From contig CAYTBN010000004.1 of NCBI GenBank assembly GCA_964436045.1, forward strand, positions 124,001 through 188,000: a stretch of 64,000 bases of DNA, written 5' to 3'. Origin of the DNA: CAYTBN01 sp964436045. Its GTDB lineage: Bacteria > Myxococcota_A > UBA796 > UBA9615 > CAYRNR01. Position numbers and translations under genes: made by a program. Positions 43,934 to 53,315 of this stretch are shown here, in pieces (within the stretch, counting starts at the first letter, position 1; every line of letters starts with the position of its first letter). Below the pieces are notes generated by a model. It was not told where the DNA came from and did not search any database. It saw only the letters and a list, made by a program, of their open reading frames with translations.

Positions 43934-44011
43934 TGGTGGCTCAGGGTGGATTTGAACCACCGACCTTGCGATTATGAGTCGCACGCTCTAACCAGCTGAG
44001 CTACTGAGCCA
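43934..44011 (-). tRNA. tRNA-Met (anticodon CAT), CCA encoded
   Basis: A full cloverleaf: acceptor TGGCTCA/TGAGCCA, D-arm AGCTCAGCTGGTTAGAGC, anticodon stem TGCGA/TCGCA with loop CTCATAA, T-arm GGTGG-TTTGAAT-CCACC, and encoded CCA. It is probably the elongator Met; a tRNA-Ile2 with modified CAT cannot be excluded from sequence alone. Confidence 0.93.
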
Positions 44012-44023
44012 CTGGCGCGGGGA

Positions 44024-44052
44024 TTTCTAGTGCACCGCGCGAGCGCTGTCAA
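44024..44052 (-). promoter_or_regulatory. Consensus promoter of tRNA-Met
   Basis: Minus strand TTGACA (44052-44047), 17-nt spacer, TAGAAA (44029-44024), 12 nt before the tRNA 5' end. Confidence 0.7.
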
Positions 44053-44073
44053 CGGGCTTGTCGTCCCGTTCCA

Positions 44074-46287
44074 TCATGGAATCGTCCTCGCGACCCGGAA
44101 CCCGCGCACATCCGACTTGGCGCTCGGGGCGGCGTGGGTGCGGTGGGCGAGGCGGACGAAGGAGGGGACGCTGAAGTAGGCGCCGCCGCGGCTGACGCGG
44201 TCGTGGCCGTCGTCGGGGCCGGGTGGATCGGTGACCGGGGCGGTGCCCAGGTCCTCGGCGTAGCGATCCCAGACCCACTCGGCGGCATTGCCCGTCAGGT
44301 CGTGCAGGCCGAAGGCGTTGGGTTGGAAGCTGCCGACCGGGGCGAGTTCCGCGTGGCTGTCGTCGCAGTCGAAGGGGGTCAGGGCCGGGCTGGCCGCCAG
44401 CGCGGTGGCGTCGGCGACGTTGGCGTACTGACAGATCTCGGCGTCCCGATCGGTGCCCGCGTAGCGGGTGTGGGCGGCGGCCCGGGCGGCGTACTCCCAC
44501 TCGGCCTCGGTCGGGAAGCGATAGCCGGTGGCGCCGTCCCGGGGTTCGACGAAGGCCCCCCGGCCCGAGTAGGCGGTCGCCAGCCCCTCGAGCCGCGAGA
44601 GGCGGTTGCAGAAGTCCGCGGCCTCGGCCCAGGTCACCCGGGTCACCGGCAGGTTCCGCTCCTGTCGACGGGGTGCCCGCTTGCCCATCACCTCGGCCCA
44701 CAACCCGCGGCTGACCTCGGTGCGGCCGAGGAGGAAGGACCGGGAGAGCGTGACGTCGTGTTGGATCTCGTCGTCGGCCCGCCCGGCCTCGTCCGGGGGG
44801 CTGCCCATCTCGAAGCTGCCCGCTGCTATCGGGACCATCTCCAGGCCGTGGGCGGCGATCGTGGTCCCCTGCCAACGAACGATGTCCTCGGGGCTGAAGG
44901 CCACCTCGGCCACGCCGGGGGCGGTCGACTCGTCGTCGAGCTCGTCCGCTGCGGGGGTCCCGCCCCCCTGCCCGGCCCGCCACAGGGCCCAGCCGCCACC
45001 GGCCACCAGGGACAGGCCTGCCAGCCCGACCCCCGCGAGGGCGAGGCCGCGCCACGGATTCCGGCGCTGCAGCCCGTCGCCGGTCTCCAGCTGCGACAGG
45101 CCCTGGCCCGTGGGGACCGCCGATCCGCGCTCGGCCACGGGTGCCGGCCCCTCGGCCGAGGGACTGGTGGTCGGAGCGGAGACCTCGGCCGGGTCGCCGT
45201 CCGCCGCCTCGGCCGCGGGGAGGTAGTCGAGGGTGCGGTCGACGGTGGAGAAGTCGCTCGATTCCACCGCGCCGTCGCCATCCCCAGCGGGGGGGCGGAG
45301 GGTCTGCTGGACCGGGTCGGCGGCGGCGGCCAGGTTGGGCGCGGCCTCAACGGAATCGCCCGCCCCGGCGCCCTCCCCCAGCCAGTCGGCCACCCAGGCA
45401 TCCAGACCTTCTCCCCTCGGGAGACCGCCGCGGATGCCCTCGAGGGCGACTCGCAACGCCCCGGCGTCCGGAAACCGATCCAGCGGGTCCTTTTGCAGGG
45501 TGCGGGCCAGGATCGGCGCCATCTCGGGCCAGCGCCCCTCGACCCGCATCAGGGTCTCGGCGGTGTCCGCGCGAGCGATGCGGCCCAACACGTGGAACAG
45601 CTGGGTGCATTCGAACACCACTTGACCGGTGATCATCTCGGCGATCACCGACCCGAGGCTGAACAGATCCGAGCGGTGGTCCAGGGGCAGGCCGTCGACC
45701 TGCTCGGGGCTCATGTAGACCGGCGTGCCCTTGGTGATCGACGCCGTGGTGGTGTGGAACAGGTTGACCTGGGACTTGGCGATGCCGAAGTCCATGATCT
45801 TGACCCGCCCCGCCCGGGTGATCATCACGTTGCCGGGCTTCAGGTCCCGGTGGACCAGACGGAGCTGCTGCCCCTCCTCGTCGACGGCGGAGTGGGCGTA
45901 CTCCAGTCCCTCGCAAACCTGGATCGCGATATCGGCGATGACCCAGAGGGGCAGCGGGCCGCGCTGCCGGCCCCGGCGCAGGACGCGATGCAGCGTGTGA
46001 CCATCGACGAACTCCATCGACAGCACGTAGTGGTCGTCGATGTGCTCGAACTCGTAGATCTCGACCAGATTGCGGTGGCGAAGATAGCCGCCGACCCGGG
46101 CCTCGTTGATCAGCGCCTGGACCAGCTTCTCCTCCCGGGAGACGTGGGGCAGGATCTGCTTGAGGGCGACCTCCTTGCGGAAGCCCATCGGGCCAGCCCG
46201 GACGGCGCGGAACACCCGGGCCATTCCCCCGGTGCCCACCTCCTCGAGCAGCTCGTAGCGGCCCAGCTTGCGCGTCTCTTCGTCCAA
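44074..46287 (-). CDS. Ser/Thr protein kinase fused to an FGE/SUMF1-like domain
   Basis: About 737 residues from a TTG at 46287, the first start codon after a TATACT -10 box and directly before the kinase fold; longer frames upstream overlap another gene. The kinase domain (about 10-280) has EVGTGGMARV, the ALKQI lysine, HRDLKPGN, DFGIAKS and SPEQ, so it should be active. A Ser/Ala/Pro-rich linker and one transmembrane helix (about 410-430) follow. The C-terminal about 230 residues form a formylglycine-generating-enzyme-like domain (PIAAGSFEMGSPPDE, FPTEAEWEYAARA, LTGNAAEWVWDRY, SRGGAYF). So the kinase faces the cytoplasm and the FGE-like part the periplasm. FGE Cys pair is not evident, so it is probably a binding domain. 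Confidence 0.88.
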   Translation of the reverse strand: MDEETRKLGRYELLEEVGTGGMARVFRAVRAGPMGFRKEVALKQILPHVSREEKLVQALINEARVGGYLRHRNLVEIYEFEHIDDHYVLSMEFVDGHTLHRVLRRGRQRGPLPLWVIADIAIQVCEGLEYAHSAVDEEGQQLRLVHRDLKPGNVMITRAGRVKIMDFGIAKSQVNLFHTTTASITKGTPVYMSPEQVDGLPLDHRSDLFSLGSVIAEMITGQVVFECTQLFHVLGRIARADTAETLMRVEGRWPEMAPILARTLQKDPLDRFPDAGALRVALEGIRGGLPRGEGLDAWVADWLGEGAGAGDSVEAAPNLAAAADPVQQTLRPPAGDGDGAVESSDFSTVDRTLDYLPAAEAADGDPAEVSAPTTSPSAEGPAPVAERGSAVPTGQGLSQLETGDGLQRRNPWRGLALAGVGLAGLSLVAGGGWALWRAGQGGGTPAADELDDESTAPGVAEVAFSPEDIVRWQGTTIAAHGLEMVPIAAGSFEMGSPPDEAGRADDEIQHDVTLSRSFLLGRTEVSRGLWAEVMGKRAPRRQERNLPVTRVTWAEAADFCNRLSRLEGLATAYSGRGAFVEPRDGATGYRFPTEAEWEYAARAAAHTRYAGTDRDAEICQYANVADATALAASPALTPFDCDDSHAELAPVGSFQPNAFGLHDLTGNAAEWVWDRYAEDLGTAPVTDPPGPDDGHDRVSRGGAYFSVPSFVRLAHRTHAAPSAKSDVRGFRVARTIP

Positions 46288-46348
46288 ATCGGAACCCCGC
46301 GACCGGGCGCGGCGGCGCTGCCCGGCCCAACAGTATAGGCGCGGGTGG

Positions 46349-47668
46349 TCAGGGCGTGGGCGCGGGTGGCTCGAGCTCGGCCAGGGAGCGCTCGACGGCG
46401 TCCAGGTTGCGTTGCACCCGGTCGGCGTACCCGGATGCGGGGAAATCGTCCAGCAACGACCGAAGGATCGACTGCGCCGATTCCAGCAACGAGCGCCGCT
46501 CGACGGGATCGGCCGAGCGCTGGGCGGCGACGAATAGATCGCCGGCTCGCTTGCGCTCCTCGCGGACGAGGGTCTCGGTGGCCACGGCGGCTTGCTCGGC
46601 GGCCTGTTGCTCCCATTCGGTGCCTGCGAAGTCATCGAACACCGCCGCCGCCTCCCGGAAGCGGTCCGCCCTCATCAGCGCGTGACTCTCCGACAGGGCG
46701 GCGACCCACTGGGCCTCGTAGGCCGCCGCCGTTTCGGCGGCCTCCGCGGCCTCGGCTGCAGCCTCCGCCGCCGCCTCGGCCTGGGCCAGGGCCTCCACAC
46801 GCGCCACGGCGTCCGCCAGGGCCTGGGCCTCCCGGGCGGTCTCGGCATCCAGCGCCGCGGCGCTCACCTGCCGGGCGATGACGGCGGCCTCGTCCTCGGC
46901 CCCCGACTCCAGCAGCGCCCACCCCCGGGCCAGGCCGTTGCGCGCTGGAGTCTCCGGCAGCATCAGCAGCAGGTCGATCTCCTCGGCCATCAGCCGGGCG
47001 CGGTCCCCCACCTGGGCCATACGCTCGGGCGTGTCGGTCACCATCGAGAACGCCTCGCGGGCCTCGTCGTAGCGCCCCTGGGCCAGCAGCCACAGGCCCG
47101 TCTCGTAGCGCAGTTCGACGGCCAGCGGGGCGGCGTCGGAAGCCGGCTCCAGGCGGTCGAGCAAGCTCTCAGCGGCCATCAGCGCCTCGTCGTAACGACC
47201 CGCGGCGGCCGCCTCGTGGGCGGTGACGACGAAGTCCTCGGCGCTCAGTTCGACCACGGGCGCCGGAAAGACCAGCGGCTGGTCGGGGGGCGCGGTCCGG
47301 GCTGCCCGTCCCACCCGGCGCAGGTACTCGGTGACGGCGTCGGCCTCCCGGGCACGGCCGAGCTCTTCGGGCAACGGAAGCTGCTGGATCAACTCGTCCA
47401 GCGATTGCCACAGGTCGACCGCCGCCAGGGCCAGGTCGCGGGCGACGCCCTCGCGGTGGCCGGCCTCCTTGTTGGCCTTGCGCAAGTTGTCCTGGATCTG
47501 GTGCCGCTCGAACAGGGGCTCGTAGACTCCAGGCGCGGCGTCGACCGAGTGCACGGTGCGGCAGCCGGTGGTCAGGCCCGAGAGGAGCATCGCTGCGGCG
47601 AGGAGCACGGCCGGGCAAGCCGACCGTGGCACCCGCGGCCAGGTGTCATGGCGAGGGGACATTCTCAT
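46349..47668 (-). CDS. Lipoprotein with Ala-rich coiled coil and TPR-like helices
   Basis: About 439 residues from the ATG at 47668 (a TTG at 47680 with GGGAG upstream is an alternative). Lipobox LTTGC at about 33-36. The mature protein is almost entirely helical with TPR-like units (AAAAGRYDEALMAAESLLD, LLAQGRYDEAREAFSMV) and an Ala/Glu-rich coiled coil (about 265-305). It lies between the kinase and PBP1A genes on the same strand; a role in envelope assembly is an inference. Confidence 0.6.
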   Translation of the reverse strand: MRMSPRHDTWPRVPRSACPAVLLAAAMLLSGLTTGCRTVHSVDAAPGVYEPLFERHQIQDNLRKANKEAGHREGVARDLALAAVDLWQSLDELIQQLPLPEELGRAREADAVTEYLRRVGRAARTAPPDQPLVFPAPVVELSAEDFVVTAHEAAAAGRYDEALMAAESLLDRLEPASDAAPLAVELRYETGLWLLAQGRYDEAREAFSMVTDTPERMAQVGDRARLMAEEIDLLLMLPETPARNGLARGWALLESGAEDEAAVIARQVSAAALDAETAREAQALADAVARVEALAQAEAAAEAAAEAAEAAETAAAYEAQWVAALSESHALMRADRFREAAAVFDDFAGTEWEQQAAEQAAVATETLVREERKRAGDLFVAAQRSADPVERRSLLESAQSILRSLLDDFPASGYADRVQRNLDAVERSLAELEPPAPTP

Positions 47669-47731
47669 CGCTGGATCCAACGCATCTCCCGACCTCCGTG
47701 TTCCCTGACGGGGCCGTGGGGAAGAGCGATC

Positions 47732-50700
47732 CTACCAGCGAGCGAACTCGAAGGGGGCGAAGCGACCGCCGGACGCGGTGGGGTAGAGGGACACACCGGT
47801 CTCATCACCCTCGATGGGCAAGCCAGTGTCCGAGTCGACCTGCACCGGGCGGGCACCCTCGGGTATCGCCAGGGTGGGCTCCGCTGGCCGCTCGCCCGGG
47901 GCAGCCAGCAACACACCCTCGGCCGCGCCGATCCAGGCTGGCAAGCTGCCCGTCGCGCCCGCCAGGCGGATGGAACCCCGGGCCATCTTGCGGTTGTCGT
48001 CGAAGCCCACGTAGCTGGCCACGACCATCCCCTCGTCCAGGGACCAGCCCCCATCGATGACGGCCGGGACGACCCCGGCGAAGGCGGCGTTGCGGAAGCT
48101 GTTGGTGGTGCCGGTCTTGCCCGCGACCGGCACGTCGGGGAACGCACCCGCGGCCCGGCGGCCTGTGCCGTGGGTCACCACCCCGCGGAGGATCTGCCCC
48201 AGCTCCGCAGGGATACCCTCGGTGAGAACGCGGCGACGTCGGGGGGTGGCGCGGTAGATCGAGGTGCCGTCCCGCAGCCTGATCTCGGCGATCACGGCTG
48301 TGGGGCGCCGCCCGGCCGGATCGCGGCCGCCAAAGGTGATCGACTCCCCGGTCTGCAGTCCCTGGTAGATCAAGGCCAGGTCCAGCAGGCTGATATCGCT
48401 GCTGCCCAGCGGGAGGCTGAGTCCGGTCGCCAGCTCGCTGGAGACACCGAGCTCCCCGGCCAGGGCGATCACATATCGCATCGAGACCAGTGTCCGGTAG
48501 TCCCGCACCAGGGCCAGCGTCGACAGCTGGTAGAGATCGGCGTCACCGAGCGCCTCCAGGCGGCTCTCGATGTCCGTGCGCAAGGTCGACAGGGTTGCCA
48601 GCGACAGCTGCCCGAGCACCAGCACCCGATCGTCGGACAGCAGGGCACCGCTGGCGGCGGCGGGGTCGGCCATCTCCGTCAGCCGCGATGCCTCCAGGGG
48701 CACCCAGCCCTCGCCCTCCGGCTCACCGCAGGACACCGCCGTGCGCCCGTCGGCCGCGCCCCAGTACAGATCGCCCAGCGACGACGGCGCGACGCCGCTG
48801 TCGACCGCGTCGCGCAGGGCACCCACCGAGCTGCGACACTCGTGGGCCCGCTCCTCGAGGTAGAGCATCGAACGCCGCAGGATCGCCCGTTTGTGGGGCT
48901 CGGACTGCCGTGCCCGCTCCGCGCCGAAGCGCAGGCCGTAGTGCAGCCGCCGCAGGGCGTCGGCTTCCTCCTCCCGCATGTCGAACAGCAGGTCAACGAC
49001 CACATCGGACCGCGCCTGGTCGAACAGCCCCTCCCGCAACCGGTCCTCGGTGGGGACGACGCCCTCGGTGTCGCGGATGCGGAGGATGAAGTCCTCGCGG
49101 CTCTCGTCCGCCCGGCGCGTCAACCCCGCCAGCCGGGCCACCTCCTGGAACTGGACCTCGTTGAGGTGGTCGGTCAGATGGTACAGCAGCCAGACGCTGG
49201 CCAGGTTCTCGGAGTTGACCCCCGCCCACGCCAGACTCACCTGCTCCGGGCCCTGGTGATCCGGCCGCGGGAAGTAGAAGCTGCCCTCGAAGGGGAAGAC
49301 GTCGCGCCGATTGTCCAGCTCGTCGGCCAGCGACCAACCCAGCTGCAGTGCCGCGGCGTACACCAGCGGCTTGAAGGTCGAGCCGAACTGGCGGCGGGCC
49401 TGGACCGCCCGGTTGAAGTCGCGGTTGGTGTTGCCCCCCACCATCGCCCGGACCTGACCCTCGTCCAGCACGAGCAGCGCACCTTGCAGCTCGGTGAGGT
49501 ACTCCACGTCCAGCAGCAGCTCGTCGCCCTCCCGCTCCCTGACGGACACCCACAGCCCGCTGCCCGGCAGGACGTTGTCCAGCAGCGCAGTGGTCTCGGC
49601 GCGGCTGGCCTCCGCCCATCTGTTGCGGCGGTCGCTGCGCTCGAGGAGGGTCGCCAGCCGCGTGCAGCCATCGGCGTCCACCGTGCCGGTCCGCCCGCCG
49701 CCCAGGTCGACCGTCAGGGTGCGGGCGGCCGCGTCGATCCCCGCCACCACCCCCTCGTGGAAGCTGTGGCGCCGCACGTCGGAGTCGGCGACCGGTTTGA
49801 GGTCCCCCCCATCGCGCAGCACCACGGCCAGCGTCACCCCTTCGAGGGGAATCCCGACCTCGGTCAGGTGGTGGCGCAGCCCGTAGAGGGCCTCGTCCTG
49901 GATCTCCTGGTCGAAGGTCGTGACGATCTCGATGCCCGCGGTGGATGGATTGTCGATCCCGTGTTCGGCCAGCAGCTGCAGGAACTGCTCGTCCCCCAGC
50001 TGGGCCGCCACCGTCTCGAGGACCACGCTGTAGGGATACCGGAAACGCCCCCGCTCGAAGGGCAGCTCCCGGCTGGCGAGGACGTCCCGCTCGTCGGGGG
50101 TGATGTAGCCCTCCTCGGCCATCCGCCGCAGCACGTACTGGGTCCGGTCGTGGGCCCGCTCCCGCGCCCGCTCGCGCTTCTCCGCGCTGTCGGAGAGGAA
50201 GGGGTCGTACCGCGTCGGCGACTGGACGACCCCCGCCAGGAAGGCGCACTCCAGGGTGTCGAGCTCGTGCATCTGCTTGTCGAAGAAGTAGCGAGCGGCA
50301 ATGCCGAGGCCGCGACCGTTGCCGTTGACGTAGAACTGGTTCGAGTAGAACTCGAGGATGTCCTCCTTGGTGAAGTGATGCTCCAGCCGCAGGGCGTTGA
50401 GGGCCTCGCGAGCCTTGTCCGGGACACTGAGCGCCCGCTGCTCGAAGAACAGGTTCTCGGCGGTCTGCTGGGTCAGCGTCGAGCCGCCCTCGACCACCCG
50501 GCCTGCTTCGATGTTGTGCTTCATCGCCCGGGAGAAACCGATCCAGTCGATGCCATGGTGCTGGAAGAAGCGCTTGTCCTCGGCGGCGACCAGCGCATGG
50601 ACGAAGTCCTGGGGGATCTCGTCGTAGGGCACGTACTGGCGATGGTCCTCGTCGAAGAACACGCCCAGCTTGGTCTGTCCGTCCCGGTAGTAGACCTGGG

Positions 50701-50983
50701 TCTCCTGGGAGATGGCCCCCAGGATCCAGGCCCGTTCCATGTGGTTGCCCGGGTTGTCGACCACGTAGTGGCGGTAGAGGAACGCGCAGGCCAGCAGGCA
50801 GGTCCCCAGCAGGACCAGCGCGAAGGTCAACCGGCGCTTGAGCCGCTGCCAGAACGAGGGCCGCGACTTCCGGCGGGACCGGCGCCTGGCCGGTGCCTTC
50901 TTGCGTTTCGGGGCGGTCGAAGACCGGGTCCGGGGTTTCTTCGCCGTGGACGCGGGTTTTTTCTTGCGCGTCGTCGGGCTCAC
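47732..50983 (-). CDS. mrcA: Penicillin-binding protein 1A (bifunctional peptidoglycan synthase)
   Basis: 1083 residues from a GTG that overlaps the glycosyltransferase stop by 4 nt. A strongly basic cytoplasmic tail (1-45) and one transmembrane helix (about 52-72) lead to a GT51 transglycosylase domain (EDKRFFQHHGID, Glu about 135; GGSTLTQQ). The transpeptidase has SxxK as GSTFKPL (Ser about 535) and KTGTT (about 955). The protein is about 200 residues longer than typical class A PBPs, the excess being in the region between the transpeptidase motifs (Glu/Arg-rich helices) and the linker. It polymerises and cross-links peptidoglycan at the inner membrane. Confidence 0.93.
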   Translation of the reverse strand: MSPTTRKKKPASTAKKPRTRSSTAPKRKKAPARRRSRRKSRPSFWQRLKRRLTFALVLLGTCLLACAFLYRHYVVDNPGNHMERAWILGAISQETQVYYRDGQTKLGVFFDEDHRQYVPYDEIPQDFVHALVAAEDKRFFQHHGIDWIGFSRAMKHNIEAGRVVEGGSTLTQQTAENLFFEQRALSVPDKAREALNALRLEHHFTKEDILEFYSNQFYVNGNGRGLGIAARYFFDKQMHELDTLECAFLAGVVQSPTRYDPFLSDSAEKRERARERAHDRTQYVLRRMAEEGYITPDERDVLASRELPFERGRFRYPYSVVLETVAAQLGDEQFLQLLAEHGIDNPSTAGIEIVTTFDQEIQDEALYGLRHHLTEVGIPLEGVTLAVVLRDGGDLKPVADSDVRRHSFHEGVVAGIDAAARTLTVDLGGGRTGTVDADGCTRLATLLERSDRRNRWAEASRAETTALLDNVLPGSGLWVSVREREGDELLLDVEYLTELQGALLVLDEGQVRAMVGGNTNRDFNRAVQARRQFGSTFKPLVYAAALQLGWSLADELDNRRDVFPFEGSFYFPRPDHQGPEQVSLAWAGVNSENLASVWLLYHLTDHLNEVQFQEVARLAGLTRRADESREDFILRIRDTEGVVPTEDRLREGLFDQARSDVVVDLLFDMREEEADALRRLHYGLRFGAERARQSEPHKRAILRRSMLYLEERAHECRSSVGALRDAVDSGVAPSSLGDLYWGAADGRTAVSCGEPEGEGWVPLEASRLTEMADPAAASGALLSDDRVLVLGQLSLATLSTLRTDIESRLEALGDADLYQLSTLALVRDYRTLVSMRYVIALAGELGVSSELATGLSLPLGSSDISLLDLALIYQGLQTGESITFGGRDPAGRRPTAVIAEIRLRDGTSIYRATPRRRRVLTEGIPAELGQILRGVVTHGTGRRAAGAFPDVPVAGKTGTTNSFRNAAFAGVVPAVIDGGWSLDEGMVVASYVGFDDNRKMARGSIRLAGATGSLPAWIGAAEGVLLAAPGERPAEPTLAIPEGARPVQVDSDTGLPIEGDETGVSLYPTASGGRFAPFEFARW

Positions 50984-52149
50984 GGGCGCGCCTTCCGGCT
51001 GCCCCCGGCAGCGATCTGCCGGTAGATCGACTCCACCTCGCGGTAGTTGTCCTCGTCCCTGTTCTGCAGCGCGGCCTCCCTCGCGGCCCTTCTCAACCGC
51101 TCCTGATCCGGATGGTCGAGAAACGCCCGCACCGCGTTCACCATTCCCTCGACATCCTCGGGATCATCGATGATGGAGACCGATTCACAGCTCCTGAGCA
51201 CCTCGGCGGCGCCGTTGGTTCCGGTGGTCACCACGGGAACCTCGGAGGCCAGCGCCTCGAGGGTGACGTTGGCGAAGGGGTCGTAGCGCGTCGGCAGCAG
51301 CAGCAGGTCGGCGGTGGCGTAGACCCGCTCGATCCGGTCGAGCACACCGGTCAGGTGGACCTGCTCCAGCACACCGAGCTGCTGCGCCAGCCCCATGAAT
51401 CGTTCGAATCGCCGGTCGTGGCCCACCACCAGCAACTTGAGGTCGGAACGCTCCTGCAGCGCCCCCAGGACGCGGATGGCGCTGTCCAAACCCTTGCGTT
51501 CGAAGTCGCCGCCCACGAACAGCATCACCGTGTCCTCGGGGACCAGGTGGAACTCCTCGCGGGCTTCCAGGAAGAACAGCCGCCGGTTCTTGGGGTGGAA
51601 GCGCTGGGTGTCCACGCCATTGTGGGCCACCTGCAGCAGCCCCTCGCGGACCGGGTAATGGGTCTCGAGCTCCTGGCGACAGCGGGCGCTGACCACCATC
51701 AGCTTGCGGGTCGCCGGATCGGAGAGCTGGCGCCGCTCGATCCAGAGCATCAGCCATTGCCGGGGGTCGAAGCGTAGCCGGAACCGCTCCCAGGCGGTCT
51801 TCGCCCGCGCCAGCAGACCCAGGAAATAGGCCTTGTGACACCCACCGCCCGCGCGCAGCAGGTGGTGTCCGGTGGTCCGGCCGAAGCCGTGGACCACATC
51901 GAAGTCCGCCGGTTTTATGTTCCTGATGGCCGACAGCCAGAAGCCGAGCACCTTGACGAATCCGCCCAGGCGCGGGATGCGGAGCTTGTGGAACTTGATG
52001 CCGCGGATGCCCGAGAGGACCGGGTCCACCTTGTCACAGAAGACGTGGACCTCGTGCTCGCGATCGGCGAGGTAACACGCCAGCCCGACCAGATAGCGCT
52101 CCGTCCCGCCGCGCAACGTGAACTGCTTGTGGACCAGCGCGATCTTCAT
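50980..52149 (-). CDS. Glycosyltransferase family 4 (LPS-core type)
   Basis: 389 residues from the ATG at 52149; KIALVHKQFTLRGGTERY at the N-terminus and a C-terminal domain with VGGDFERKGLDSAIRVL, LLLPTRYDPFANVTLEALASEVPVV (the EX7E-type motif) are typical of GT4/WaaG-like retaining glycosyltransferases that use nucleotide sugars. With the GT2 gene at 52390 it probably serves LPS-core or other surface glycan synthesis. It overlaps mrcA by 4 nt, so glycan and peptidoglycan synthesis genes are co-transcribed. Confidence 0.85.
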   Translation of the reverse strand: MKIALVHKQFTLRGGTERYLVGLACYLADREHEVHVFCDKVDPVLSGIRGIKFHKLRIPRLGGFVKVLGFWLSAIRNIKPADFDVVHGFGRTTGHHLLRAGGGCHKAYFLGLLARAKTAWERFRLRFDPRQWLMLWIERRQLSDPATRKLMVVSARCRQELETHYPVREGLLQVAHNGVDTQRFHPKNRRLFFLEAREEFHLVPEDTVMLFVGGDFERKGLDSAIRVLGALQERSDLKLLVVGHDRRFERFMGLAQQLGVLEQVHLTGVLDRIERVYATADLLLLPTRYDPFANVTLEALASEVPVVTTGTNGAAEVLRSCESVSIIDDPEDVEGMVNAVRAFLDHPDQERLRRAAREAALQNRDEDNYREVESIYRQIAAGGSRKARP

Positions 52150-52211
52150 CGGGGACCGATGATGGAGGCGCGGGCCGGAGCGGTCAAGGTGGGGCGGGGC
52201 GGGGGAGAACG

Positions 52212-52285
52212 TGGAGGCGCCGACCGGATTCGAACCGGTGATAGAGATTTTGCAGACCTCTGCCTTACCACTTGGCGACGGCGCC
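52212..52285 (-). tRNA. tRNA-Cys (anticodon GCA), CCA encoded
   Basis: Acceptor GGCGCCG/CGGCGCC, discriminator T, CCA; anticodon stem GAGGT/ATCTC with loop CTGCAAA giving anticodon GCA; T-arm ACCGG-TTCGAAT-CCGGT. The short D-arm is normal for Cys. It lies directly upstream of the glycosyltransferase gene on the same strand. Confidence 0.95.
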
Positions 52286-52316
52286 CCATCGCACTGGACC
52301 CGGACGGGTCGGGGAG

Positions 52317-52344
52317 AGAATACCCCTGAACGCCGGACTGTCAA
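52317..52344 (-). promoter_or_regulatory. Consensus promoter of tRNA-Cys
   Basis: Minus strand TTGACA (52344-52339), 16-nt spacer, TATTCT (52322-52317). No terminator lies between the tRNA and the glycosyltransferase, so read-through into that operon is likely. Confidence 0.65.
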
Positions 52345-52389
52345 GCACCCGAGGTGGAAGGATGGCCGGCGACGAGCCATAGTGGGGGC

Positions 52390-53136
52390 GTGCCGAGAGC
52401 CAAGCTCAGCGTCACCATCGTGGCCCAGGACGAGGAGGACCGTCTGGAACCGGCGATCCGCTCCGTCGACTGGGCCGACGAGGTCCTGGTCGTGGACGGC
52501 GGGAGCACCGACCGCACGCCGGAGCTCGCGCGCGGCGCGGGCGCGCGGGTGATCGACCACCCGTGGCGGGGGTACGCGGCCCAGAAGAACGTGGCCCGCG
52601 AGGCGGCGACCCACGACTGGGTGCTGGGGCTGGATGCGGACGAGCGCGTCAGCCCCGAACTGGGGGTCGCCATCCGGGGAGCGCTGGCGAACCCGGGCCA
52701 ACATCATGGCTTCGCCTGCAACCGGCGGAACCACTACCTGGGGAGACCGATCCGCTGGTGCGGATGGTATCCGGACCGGCGGGTGCGCCTGTTCCACCGG
52801 AGGCACGCAGCCTGGGTCGGGCCCGATCCCCACGACACGGTGGACGTCGACGGCTCCGTCGGGCCGCTGGACGGGGACCTGCTGCACGACTCCTACCGCA
52901 GCCTCGCCGACCATCGACGGGCCATCGAGCGCCTGGCTGCGAGCTGGGCGGCCAGCGCCGCGGCGGACGGACGGCGGACGCGCCCCTGGGATCTGACACT
53001 GCGACCTGCAGCGCACTTCCTGAAGAACTACCTGCTGCGGCTGGGGTTCCTCGAAGGTCGCGCTGGGGTCCTGATCTGCGCGATGGGTGCCCTCCACGTG
53101 TTCACCAAGTACCGGGAGCTGGGGCGAACCCGGTAG
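52390..53136 (+). CDS. Glycosyltransferase family 2 (WaaE/KdtX-like)
   Basis: 248 residues from a GTG. Motifs SVTIVAQDEEDRL, DEVLVVDGGSTDRT, WVLGLDADERV (the DXD-like site) and WCGWYPDRRVRLF are typical of the WaaE/KdtX-type GT2 group that adds glucose to the LPS inner core. The C-terminal helices include a hydrophobic stretch that may bind the membrane. A CATAGT box lies 6 nt before the GTG. Divergent from tRNA-Cys and the GT4 gene. Confidence 0.85.
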   Translation: MPRAKLSVTIVAQDEEDRLEPAIRSVDWADEVLVVDGGSTDRTPELARGAGARVIDHPWRGYAAQKNVAREAATHDWVLGLDADERVSPELGVAIRGALANPGQHHGFACNRRNHYLGRPIRWCGWYPDRRVRLFHRRHAAWVGPDPHDTVDVDGSVGPLDGDLLHDSYRSLADHRRAIERLAASWAASAAADGRRTRPWDLTLRPAAHFLKNYLLRLGFLEGRAGVLICAMGALHVFTKYRELGRTR

Positions 53137-53219
53137 ATCCCGGGCCCCCGAATCCCGCCGGCCCTTGCCTCCGCGACCTTTCGGGGGCGTTCACCCTTGC
53201 AGGCGCCGGAATACCACCC

Positions 53220-53249
53220 TTGCGCGCGGGTCCTCTTATCTGCTACCTA
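53220..53249 (+). promoter_or_regulatory. Possible promoter of the exbB-exbD-tonB operon
   Basis: TTGCGC (53220-53225), 18-nt spacer, TACCTA (53244-53249); about 66 nt before the exbB ATG. Moderate match. No Fur-box-like sequence is obvious. Confidence 0.4.
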
Positions 53250-53315
53250 AGTTTTCGGGGAGGCAGGTTGGGGCCATCATCGCCCCTCACCGCCCGCAGC
53301 TGCCGAGGAGACACT

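Noticed and set aside
46592..51025. A 1477-codon open frame on the plus strand, the longest in the window
   Set aside because: It is antisense to the TPR lipoprotein and PBP1A genes, whose motifs are intact; its translation is His/Gly/Gln/Val-rich with no domain and no ribosome site. It is a GC-rich shadow.
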